This document shows, piece by piece, positions 57,856-64,000 of a stretch of 64,000 bases of DNA (the stretch's first letter is position 1; each line of letters opens with the position of its first letter). A program made the position numbers and the translations under genes. This DNA is from Serpentinimonas raichei. GTDB taxonomy: Bacteria > Pseudomonadota > Gammaproteobacteria > Burkholderiales > Burkholderiaceae_C. Location of the stretch: NCBI RefSeq assembly GCF_000828895.1, contig NZ_AP014568.1, positions 1,929,858 through 1,993,857 on the forward strand, read 5' to 3'. The notes under the pieces are model-generated. The model saw only the letters and a list, made by a program, of their open reading frames with translations. It made no database searches and was not told where the DNA came from.

Positions 57856-57883
57856 AAAAACCCCGCCATTCGACGGGGTTTTT
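57856..57883. terminator. Bidirectional terminator between tldD and 5'-nucleotidase gene
   Basis: AAAAACCCCG and CGGGGTTTTT form a 10-bp stem with an 8-base loop and a T run on either strand. It serves the convergent tldD and 5'-nucleotidase genes. Confidence 0.85.
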
Positions 57884-57929
57884 CGGGTCGGTCATGGCGC
57901 ACCGTGCAGGTGCGCCAACTTTCAGCGCT

Positions 57930-59576
57930 TCAAGGGTTGCGCAGCCGCCCTTCGATGGCAGCACCAAACGGTTGCGGCAGCGTTCGAATGTGGTTCACTA
58001 GGGCATCGACATCCGCCACCCCGCCGCTGCGCACGGTGGGCTCGGCGAAGACCGAGAACAAATCGCCGCCAGCCGCAATAAAGCTGTTGGCCGCCACCGA
58101 GCAAGTGGGGTTGCAGGCCGTATCAAGCGGCACCCCGCCCACCATGATGGTGTGGCTTAGCACCCGGCTGCCCACCGGCGCAGCCGGATTCCACGTGTAG
58201 CTCATGCCCGACACATGCAGGATGCGCGGGAAAGGCTGGCCTGCCCACTGCTGCTCCAACAAGCGCCGGATTTGATCGGGCGTGAGGTCCATGCGGATGA
58301 GGGTGTTGCCAAAGGGCTGCACCGTCAGCAGGTGGCCGCGGGTAACGGTACCGGCTGGTATGTCGGCCCGAATCCCGCCGCCGTTCATGAAGGCGATCTG
58401 CGTGCCCATGGCGCTGCGCTGCGCGTCGGCAATCAGGTTGCCCAGCGGGGCCTCGCCGGCTGGGTTGCGGTCGCGCACGATTGCGGCCGTGGTCGTGCCC
58501 ACTGGGGTGTTGACAATCGGGGCGACCAGGGCAGCAAAGCGCGATACCTGCGCAGCGACAGCCGGGTCGGGCGGGAAAGCCGGGTCGTGCAGGGTGCGCA
58601 CCACTTCGGCCGTGCTGGAGATCACGTCGCCGCTTTGCCGATCGATCGTCAGGTTGATGGCACCAAAGGCGTTGGAGTGGGCAAAGGCCTGCAGCACCAA
58701 CCGGTTGCCCACACGCGCCCAGTAGCCGCGGTGGCTGTCGGCGTTGATGATCACGTCGATGTGCGGCGACATGCGCTCGATCACCGGCACCAGGGTGCCG
58801 GTCAGCGGGCTGCCGAACAGGTCGCCAGAGGCATCGCCCCGGTGGTGCAGCACGATGAGGGTGCGGATGCCGCGGTTTTGCAGGTCGTTGGCGATGCGGT
58901 TGACGGTCTCGACCTCGTCGAGGAACTCGATGTCGCGAATACCGGCCGCCGCCACCACGGTGGGTACATCGCTCTTGGTGATGCCGATGATGCCCACCCG
59001 CACCCCGCCCACCTCGTGGATGGCATAAGGCTGGAAAATGGGGCCACGGCCGTCGCGCCAGACCACGTTGGCAGCCAAGAAGCGGTGTACGCGCGGGGCT
59101 TGGAATACGCCGAGGATGGGTTGCGTGACGGGGTGTGCGCCGCCGTTTTGCATCCGCAGCAACTCGGTCACGCCTTCGTTGAACTCGTGGTTGCCCACGG
59201 TGCCAAAGGCGATGCGCAGAGAGTCCATGATCATCATGGTGGGCTCGTCTTGCAGCAGGCCGGAGATGGGCGGCGTGGGGCCGATGGCGTCGCCAGCCTG
59301 CACCCGGATGGTGCTGGCCCCACGGGCGGTGGCGCGGCGTTCCCATTCGTTCAAATAGCTGGCCAGAACCGCAGCCCCGCCAGCGGCGCGCCCACCCTCG
59401 ACGGTGACGGGCTCCAGGCGCCCCTCGAAGTCGTTGATGGAGAGAATCTGCAATTGCAACGGTGCTGGTGCTGGCGCTGGTGCCGGAGCACTGACTGGTG
59501 CGTCGTCTCCACCGCCCAAGCAGCCCGAGAGGGCCATGACTGCAGCCGCGGCTGCAAAATACTTTAGAAATTTCAT
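57930..59576 (-). CDS. UshA-like 5'-nucleotidase/metallophosphatase lipoprotein
   Basis: This 548-residue exported protein has a signal peptide with lipobox LSGC (residue 19), a Pro/Ala linker, an N-terminal calcineurin-like phosphatase domain and a C-terminal 5'-nucleotidase domain (NGGGIRADIPAG; NSFIAAGGDLFSVF). It should release phosphate from nucleotides outside the inner membrane. Metal-site residues include Asp49, Asp96, Asn129-His130 (GNHEF), His245 and His282. The first motif is NDFEGR; most relatives have His where this has Glu51, so metal use may differ. It lies in a minus-strand phosphatase block with a Pho-box-like site 104 bases upstream. Confidence 0.9.
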   Translation of the reverse strand: MKFLKYFAAAAAVMALSGCLGGGDDAPVSAPAPAPAPAPLQLQILSINDFEGRLEPVTVEGGRAAGGAAVLASYLNEWERRATARGASTIRVQAGDAIGPTPPISGLLQDEPTMMIMDSLRIAFGTVGNHEFNEGVTELLRMQNGGAHPVTQPILGVFQAPRVHRFLAANVVWRDGRGPIFQPYAIHEVGGVRVGIIGITKSDVPTVVAAAGIRDIEFLDEVETVNRIANDLQNRGIRTLIVLHHRGDASGDLFGSPLTGTLVPVIERMSPHIDVIINADSHRGYWARVGNRLVLQAFAHSNAFGAINLTIDRQSGDVISSTAEVVRTLHDPAFPPDPAVAAQVSRFAALVAPIVNTPVGTTTAAIVRDRNPAGEAPLGNLIADAQRSAMGTQIAFMNGGGIRADIPAGTVTRGHLLTVQPFGNTLIRMDLTPDQIRRLLEQQWAGQPFPRILHVSGMSYTWNPAAPVGSRVLSHTIMVGGVPLDTACNPTCSVAANSFIAAGGDLFSVFAEPTVRSGGVADVDALVNHIRTLPQPFGAAIEGRLRNP

Positions 59577-59679
59577 GAAGCTTTCCCCGTGACCCGAACA
59601 AGCGCAGGCCGATCGCCGCGTGATGAATTGGGCTGCCTGCCGCTGCAGTGCAACCACTGAGGCATCCTAGCAACGCATG

Positions 59680-59697
59680 TGCAGAGAAATATGACAA
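59680..59697 (-). promoter_or_regulatory. Pho-box-like site upstream of the 5'-nucleotidase gene
   Basis: Read on the minus strand: TTGTCAT-ATTT-CTCTGCA, a 7-4-7 arrangement as in PhoB boxes (CTGTCAT repeats). Ten bases further lies TAGGAT, a possible -10, the spacing known for Pho promoters. The same sequence TTGTCATATTTCTCT precedes the first alkaline phosphatase. Confidence 0.55.
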
Positions 59698-59712
59698 CTA
59701 TTGGCAAACAAC

Positions 59713-59747
59713 AAAAAACCGCCAGTCCCTGTGGGGCGACTGGCGGT
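59713..59747 (-). terminator. Terminator downstream of first alkaline phosphatase
   Basis: A perfect 10-bp stem ACCGCCAGTC / GACTGGCGGT is followed on the minus strand by a T run. It is similar in sequence to the terminator after the second alkaline phosphatase. Confidence 0.8.
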
Positions 59748-59750
59748 TCA

Positions 59751-59781
59751 ATGAGGCTTTGGTCAAAGGCCAAAGCCTCAT
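59751..59781 (-). terminator. Second hairpin directly after first alkaline phosphatase
   Basis: ATGAGGCTTTGG and CCAAAGCCTCAT form a perfect 12-bp stem with a 7-base loop, 14 bases after the phosphatase stop and just before the T-tailed terminator. It has no T run, so it may protect the 3' end of the mRNA rather than stop transcription. Confidence 0.6.
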
Positions 59782-59794
59782 TTCCAAAGGGCTT

Positions 59795-61591
59795 TTATGG
59801 GCGGGTTGGAGCCATGGTTGCGGTGGGGTAGTTGAGCAAGCGGCCAAACAAGGTGGCGTGCTTCATGCGATAGACATCGATGTTGTCAAAACGGGCGCTG
59901 AAGTGGCTGTTCAGCATGCCGGCATTGAGGCCCGCCGCGCGCGACAAAATGCCGCCGTGGTAGTCGGCAGAACCCGGCCAGATGATGCCAAACTGCATCC
60001 GGTTGCCGAATTGATCCGGCTCGGTGACAAACATTGGCGACTGGCGGCCTTCAACTCCGTCCACAAAGTTGGTCACCGCCGTGCTGGGCGGGGTGGTGCC
60101 GGTTGTGGGTACCGCAGATGGGTTGGAAGTGACCGTGCCGGTAATGTTTGGAGCCGTTCCAGGTGGCAGGATGCCAGACCGCGGTGATCCGGCAGGGACT
60201 ACATTCTCACCCGAAAGCACGGTCATGTTGCCGGCGTCGCTGTCGGCTGCGGTCAGGATCAGGGTGCGCTCATTGCCTGCGCTGCGCTGGAAGTTCAAGG
60301 CCGCACCAATCGCACGGTCGGTGTCTTGCATCGCGTGCAACATGCCGATGGCGTTGGTGTTGTTGCCAAAGTTGTCGATCGATTCCTGCTCTGCCACCAA
60401 AAAGAAGCGGCGTTGATCCGGCTGCGTCCGGCTGGCGGCGGCGCGGTTGAGAATGGTGAGTGTGACCTCGGTCATCTCGGCAAAGGTGGGCGGGTTAAAG
60501 CCCGGTTCGGCCGGGTCAAAGTCGCCCCACAGCACCAAGCGGCTTTGTTTAAACGGTGCCGGTCCGATGGTGCCTGGGGCTACACCGGCGCGCACGAAGC
60601 CGCGGTTGATCAGGTCTTGCTCGTTGCGGTCGTTGAAGGTGTCTTGGAAGGCGAACAAGCCCAGCACGCGCGGGGCGTAAGTGGGGTTGGCAGCCAGTGC
60701 CTGGCGCAGGATCTCGAACTCGGCCCGGGTGCGCACCACAATGAAGTCGTCGCGCAGGGCTGGGTCGTTGCTGGCGTTGCCGCTGCCCATGCCGTTCCAA
60801 GCGTCGATCAGGTTTAGGTTGTCGGTGCGCAGGCTCAGGCGCAAATTGGGGGCTGCAGCGCCGCGCTCTTGGTTGACGTTGCGGTGCACGGTGGTGGCGC
60901 CAATGGGCAGTGCGTCGGCCTCGCCGCCGCCCATGATCACCCACGGAGCGGTGTCGTTCATGCCGGTGCGGCCCAGAATCATCTGGCGCGTGATTTCTTG
61001 CCAGTTGTCGCGGTTGCCCACTTCGGCCAAAAAGGCGCCGGTGCCGGGCTCGCCGATGTGGCCGTCGTTCACTACGCCGACCGGGATGCCGGCGTTGGCG
61101 GCTTCGCGCATCAGCGAGCCCCGGAAGCCCGACAGGCTGTTGATGGCGCGGTTGGTCGGAGGATTCAGGTTGCCGTCCCCGTCCATGCCAAAGGAGCCAA
61201 AGGCATCGACCTTAAAGCCAAAGGCGTGCGTGGTGGCGCTGCCATGCGAGGTGCCGGCCACCAAATTCTCCAAATGGCCGCGATAGACCGCCATCTGGGG
61301 CAGCAAATCCCAGTTGGACGTGCCATCCAGCCCGTGGAAGTACATGCGGTGCGCAGCCCAATGGCTAAGGCCGGTGCCATCGGGGTGCATGAAAATCACG
61401 TTGCCGGTGGGGATGCCCTGTGTCGTGGCGACGCGACCTTGGTCGGCGGCAGGCATGGTGGGCGTAGGCAGCACCGCAGGGGCAGGCGTCACTGCCGCAG
61501 CGCTTTGCAGCACCGATTCGTTGCCATCGCCTATACAGCCGGTTAGGGCCATGGCCGCAGCGGCAGCCAAGGAATATTTGAAAACGCGCAT
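59795..61591 (-). CDS. Alkaline phosphatase family lipoprotein (copy 1)
   Basis: This 598-residue exported protein has a signal peptide with lipobox LTGC (residue 19), a Thr/Pro linker, and an alkaline-phosphatase-superfamily domain. The first metal motif is HPDGTG with Asp71; the likely nucleophile region is GTSHGSATTHAFG, and later metal regions are SIDNFGNNTN, TAADSDAGN and ADYHGG. Several positions that are His in E. coli PhoA appear to be Asn or Ser, so it is an atypical branch. It is a close paralogue of copy 2, with long identical stretches (for example NDTAPWVIMGGGEADALP). A Pho-box-like site lies about 117 bases upstream. Confidence 0.88.
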   Translation of the reverse strand: MRVFKYSLAAAAAMALTGCIGDGNESVLQSAAAVTPAPAVLPTPTMPAADQGRVATTQGIPTGNVIFMHPDGTGLSHWAAHRMYFHGLDGTSNWDLLPQMAVYRGHLENLVAGTSHGSATTHAFGFKVDAFGSFGMDGDGNLNPPTNRAINSLSGFRGSLMREAANAGIPVGVVNDGHIGEPGTGAFLAEVGNRDNWQEITRQMILGRTGMNDTAPWVIMGGGEADALPIGATTVHRNVNQERGAAAPNLRLSLRTDNLNLIDAWNGMGSGNASNDPALRDDFIVVRTRAEFEILRQALAANPTYAPRVLGLFAFQDTFNDRNEQDLINRGFVRAGVAPGTIGPAPFKQSRLVLWGDFDPAEPGFNPPTFAEMTEVTLTILNRAAASRTQPDQRRFFLVAEQESIDNFGNNTNAIGMLHAMQDTDRAIGAALNFQRSAGNERTLILTAADSDAGNMTVLSGENVVPAGSPRSGILPPGTAPNITGTVTSNPSAVPTTGTTPPSTAVTNFVDGVEGRQSPMFVTEPDQFGNRMQFGIIWPGSADYHGGILSRAAGLNAGMLNSHFSARFDNIDVYRMKHATLFGRLLNYPTATMAPTRP

Positions 61592-61707
61592 CTGTTTCCC
61601 TTTACAGCCCGAGGAAGCGCGGGCTTTTCGCTGTGTTTGTGATCAGGTCAGACTTCGCAGCACCTCGCCGCAGCACCTCAAACCCTTGTGCATGCTAGCA
61701 GCGCTAA

Positions 61708-61725
61708 TCGAGAGAAATATGACAA
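61708..61725 (-). promoter_or_regulatory. Pho-box-like site upstream of alkaline phosphatase copy 1
   Basis: Minus strand TTGTCAT-ATTT-CTCTCGA, with TAGCAT ten bases further as a possible -10. Its first 15 bases are identical to the site upstream of the 5'-nucleotidase gene. Confidence 0.55.
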
Positions 61726-61730
61726 AACGC

Positions 61731-61808
61731 AGGCCAGAGCCTACCGGTGGGGGTCGGCCAGCCCACGCTGCGCATCGACGGCCTGACGGTGGGTGGCACC
61801 GCCTGAGG
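61731..61808 (+). pseudogene. Detached copy of the tldD 3' end
   Basis: This fragment encodes the last 25 codons of TldD and its TGA stop but has no upstream coding sequence. It differs from the real tldD tail at four positions (61743, 61764, 61767, 61794), all third codon positions and all silent. It is a right-hand direct repeat to 57771-57848 and lies directly after the promoter of alkaline phosphatase copy 1. Confidence 0.85.
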
Positions 61809-61813
61809 TGACA

Positions 61814-61847
61814 TAAAAAAACCGCCAGTCCCAAAGGGCTCTGGCGG
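61814..61847 (-). terminator. Terminator downstream of alkaline phosphatase copy 2
   Basis: CCGCCAG and CTGGCGG form a 7-bp stem around a 12-base loop, followed on the minus strand by a T run. It shares the A-run plus CCGCCAGTCCC start with the terminator of copy 1. Confidence 0.75.
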
Positions 61848-61908
61848 CATCAAGGCGCGGGGCTTGCTGGCCCCACGCGCTTTCCCGAAACGGTTTGCTA
61901 GCGGCTGC

Positions 61909-63645
61909 TCAAGGCCGGGTCGGGGCCAAGGTGGCGGTGGGGTAGTTGAGCATGCGGCCAAACAAGGTGGCGTGCTTCAAGCGGTACACATCGACGTTGT
62001 CGAAGCGGGCGCTGAAGCGGCTGTTGAGCATGCCCGCGTTCAGGCCAGCCGCGCGCGACAGGATGCCGCCGTGGTAGTCCGCCGTGCCGGGCCAAGCGAT
62101 GCCAAACTGCATCCGGTTGCCAAATTGGTCGGGTTCGGTGACGAACATCGGCGACAAGCGGCCTTCCACGCCGTCGAGGAAGTTGTTGACCGTGGCGGAG
62201 TCGGGCGCGGTGCCACCAGCCGGTGCGGCGGCCGATGGGTTGGTGGCCACGGCGGCCACGTTGTCGGGGGCGCGCCCGGCGGGCAGGATGTTGGTCGGCG
62301 GGGTGATGCCGGCCACTTGGCCCGACACCACGGTCATGTTTCCGGCGTCGCTGTCGGCGGCGGTGACGATCAGGGTGCGCTCGTTGCGGCGCAGGAAATC
62401 CAGCGCTTTGCCCAGGGCGCGATCGGTGTCCTCCATCGCGTGCAGCATGCCGATGGCGTTGGTGTTGTTGCCGAAGTTGTCGATCGACTCCTGCTCCGCG
62501 ACCAAGAAGAAGCGGCGCTGCGCCGGGTTGCGCTGCTGTGCCGCGGCGCGGTTCAGGATGGTGAGCGCGACTTCGGTCATCTCGGCAAAGGTGGGCGGGT
62601 TGAAGCCCGGCTCGGCGGCATCGTGATCGCCCCACAGCACCAAACGGCTTTGCTTGTGCGGCCCCGGCCCGGTCGTGCCCGCCGCCATGCCTGCGCGCAC
62701 GAAGCCGCGGTTGATCAGGTCTTGCTCGTTGCGGTCGTTGAAGGTGTCTTGGAAGGCGAACAGGCCCAGCACGCGCGGGGCGTAGCGCGGGTTGGCTTGC
62801 AGCGCTTGTTGCAGCCGCTCGAACTCGGCCCGGGTGCGCACCACGATGAAGTCGTCGCGCTGCGTCGGGTCGTTGCTCAGGTTGCCGCTGCCCATGGCGT
62901 TCCAGGCGGCGACGAGGTTCAGGTCGTCGGTGCGCAGGCTCTGGCGGCTGTTGACTGGGGCGCGGCGCTCTTCGTTCACGTTGCGGTGCAGCGTGGTGGT
63001 GCCTTGGGGCAGCGCGTCGGCCTCGCCGCCGCCCATGATCACCCACGGGGCGGTGTCGTTCATGCCGGTGCGGCCCAAAATCATCTGGCGCGTGATTTCC
63101 TGCCAGTTGTCGCGGTTGCCCACTTCGGCCAAAAAGGCGCCGGTGCCGGGCTCGCCGATGTGGCCGTCATTCACCACACCGACCGGGATGCCGGCGTTGG
63201 CGGCTTCGCGCATCACCGAGCCGTTGAAGCCCGAGAGGCTGCGTATGTGGCGGTCGCGCCCGATGTTGCCGTCGCCGTCGCGGCCAAAGGAGCCAAAAGC
63301 GTCAACCTTGTAGCCAAAAGCATGCGTGGTGGCACCGGCGTGCGAAGTGCCGTTGATCAGGTTGCTCATGTGGCCGCGATAGACCGCCATATTGGGCAGC
63401 CGATCCCAGTTGGAGATGCCGTCGAGCCCTTGGAAATACATGCGGTGCGCGGCCCAGTGGTTCAGGCCGGTGCCATCGGGGTGAAAGAAGATCACGTTGC
63501 CGGTGGGCACGGCTTGCGTCATGGCGGCGCGGCCGGGGTCGGCAGCGGGGGCACGGGCCGCGCTGGCGGTGCTGGCACTGGCCAGACCGGCGGCCAGCGT
63601 GAGGGCGCAGGCGGCAGAAACCGCGCGAAGGCTCAAATTCATCAT
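61909..63645 (-). CDS. Alkaline phosphatase family protein, secreted (copy 2)
   Basis: This 578-residue protein has a Sec signal peptide (about 28 residues, likely cut after ASTASA) and no lipobox, so it is periplasmic or released, unlike its lipoprotein paralogue. The phosphatase domain shows HPDGTG (Asp57), GTSHAGATTHAFGYK, SIDNFGNNTN, TAADSDAGN and ADYHGG, matching copy 1 closely. ATG 63645 has a GGAG site; a second ATG follows at once. A Pho-box-like site lies 136 bases upstream. The substrate range is unknown; release of phosphate from organic esters is the family role. Confidence 0.88.
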   Translation of the reverse strand: MMNLSLRAVSAACALTLAAGLASASTASAARAPAADPGRAAMTQAVPTGNVIFFHPDGTGLNHWAAHRMYFQGLDGISNWDRLPNMAVYRGHMSNLINGTSHAGATTHAFGYKVDAFGSFGRDGDGNIGRDRHIRSLSGFNGSVMREAANAGIPVGVVNDGHIGEPGTGAFLAEVGNRDNWQEITRQMILGRTGMNDTAPWVIMGGGEADALPQGTTTLHRNVNEERRAPVNSRQSLRTDDLNLVAAWNAMGSGNLSNDPTQRDDFIVVRTRAEFERLQQALQANPRYAPRVLGLFAFQDTFNDRNEQDLINRGFVRAGMAAGTTGPGPHKQSRLVLWGDHDAAEPGFNPPTFAEMTEVALTILNRAAAQQRNPAQRRFFLVAEQESIDNFGNNTNAIGMLHAMEDTDRALGKALDFLRRNERTLIVTAADSDAGNMTVVSGQVAGITPPTNILPAGRAPDNVAAVATNPSAAAPAGGTAPDSATVNNFLDGVEGRLSPMFVTEPDQFGNRMQFGIAWPGTADYHGGILSRAAGLNAGMLNSRFSARFDNVDVYRLKHATLFGRMLNYPTATLAPTRP

Positions 63646-63780
63646 CCGTTCACTCCAAACTGGGGGGTTGTTGCGTTGAGGCAAGTTGGTGCAGCGCCCC
63701 AACGAGCCCAATCGGGAGTGTCCCAAAGGCTGCAAGAGCACCGCAACCCCATGACCTTAAGTGCGAAGGATGTAAGCCTG

Positions 63781-63798
63781 ATGAAGCTTGAATGACAA
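63781..63798 (-). promoter_or_regulatory. Pho-box-like site upstream of alkaline phosphatase copy 2
   Basis: Minus strand TTGTCAT-TCAA-GCTTCAT, a 7-4-7 arrangement weaker in its second half than the other two sites. TACATC is the nearest -10-like hexamer, with non-standard spacing. Confidence 0.4.
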
Positions 63799-63829
63799 AA
63801 CCGTGAAACGCTAGCGAGTGCGGGCCGCC

Positions 63830-64000
63830 TCAAGCCGCCAATCGGCGCGCCTCGGCTTCCAGCAGCAGCCGATCGACCCCGGCCAGCGGCAATTGCACCA
63901 GCAGCTCCATGCGCAGATGCAAGGCGTGCAGGGTTTGGCGAAAGGCCTCGAGTTGCTGCTCGGGGTCTCCGTCGACCTTGGATGGATCGGGGTAGCTCCA
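63830..64000 (-). CDS. arsC: ArsC-type arsenate reductase (LMW-PTP fold), 3' part only
   Basis: The minus strand is open from the window end to a TGA at 63830, giving the last 56 residues of a protein: WSYPDPSKVDGD, then an amphipathic helix (QQLEAFRQTLHALHLRMELL) and LPLAGVDRLLLEAEARRL. The HW/SYPDP motif followed by an AFR helix is typical of the C-terminus of low-molecular-weight phosphatase-type arsenate reductases. The catalytic N-terminal CX5R part lies outside the window, so identity rests on the tail alone. It is upstream of the alkaline phosphatases on the same strand. Confidence 0.65.
   Translation of the reverse strand, partial: WSYPDPSKVDGDPEQQLEAFRQTLHALHLRMELLVQLPLAGVDRLLLEAEARRLAA

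Larger units (their letters stand above)
61592..61908. other. Intergenic region between the two alkaline phosphatases
   Basis: These 317 bases contain, in order, the promoter and Pho-box-like site of copy 1 (61708-61725), the second copy of the tldD tail (61731-61808) and the terminator of copy 2 (61814-61847). No complete gene is present. Confidence 0.8.

Noticed and set aside
57771-61815. Integrative element or genomic island at the tldD 3' end
   Set aside because: The direct repeats resemble att sites, but the block holds no integrase, excisionase or transposase and the repeat is a coding tail. Homologous recombination explains it better.

Overview
High-GC chromosomal DNA of a betaproteobacterium, most likely Burkholderiales of the family Comamonadaceae. 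The evidence is gene content and order: corC-lnt-glyQ-glyS-gmhB-plsC, metX-metW, kdsD-kdsC-lptC, the proteobacterial-type gshA beside gshB, liuR beside ivd, a type 2 ArgC and a type 2 PyrF. The genus cannot be fixed from this window. Coding density is high, there is no rRNA, tRNA, CRISPR array, transposase or integrase, and most of the window is housekeeping. The less ordinary parts are the two ends and a few small insertions.

1-13.8 kb: the end of a Crp/Fnr-type regulator; a minus-strand operon of two unrecognised small proteins plus a DUF2325 protein behind a Fur-box-like site; a potassium-uptake operon trkA-trkH-trkH with two paralogous TrkH channels, translationally coupled to an acyl-CoA dehydrogenase; a thiolase, an unrecognised membrane-anchored protein and aceK; isovaleryl-CoA dehydrogenase with its MerR-type regulator LiuR and a clear operator. 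13.9-25.3 kb: a PAS-GAF-PAS-GGDEF-EAL protein, then the envelope/translation operon GNAT, corC, lnt, glyQ, glyS, gmhB, plsC and a YgjP-type protease. glyQ carries an in-frame insertion with inverted repeats.

25.5-45.9 kb: fadD and a metallo-beta-lactamase-fold hydrolase; argC; sucC-sucD with an FHA protein; pyrF divergent from a class II glutamine amidotransferase; gshA-gshB; a chemotaxis operon cheW-mcp-mcp; apt divergent from kdsD-kdsC-lptC; a Gly-rich RRM protein; metX-metW. 45.9-57.8 kb: a TetR regulator divergent from a complete tripartite RND efflux operon, then a patatin-like lipase, radA, rodA and tldD.

57.9-64.0 kb: a phosphate-scavenging block, all on the minus strand: an UshA-like 5'-nucleotidase lipoprotein, two paralogous alkaline phosphatases (one lipoprotein, one secreted) and the 3' part of an ArsC-type arsenate reductase. 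Each phosphatase gene has a Pho-box-like site upstream. A second copy of the tldD 3' end, differing from the first only at silent codon positions, lies 3,960 bp away and shows that this block was built by recombination. Across the window, at least nine gene starts have a -10-like hexamer only 6-8 nt before the start codon and no Shine-Dalgarno sequence, which suggests frequent leaderless transcripts.
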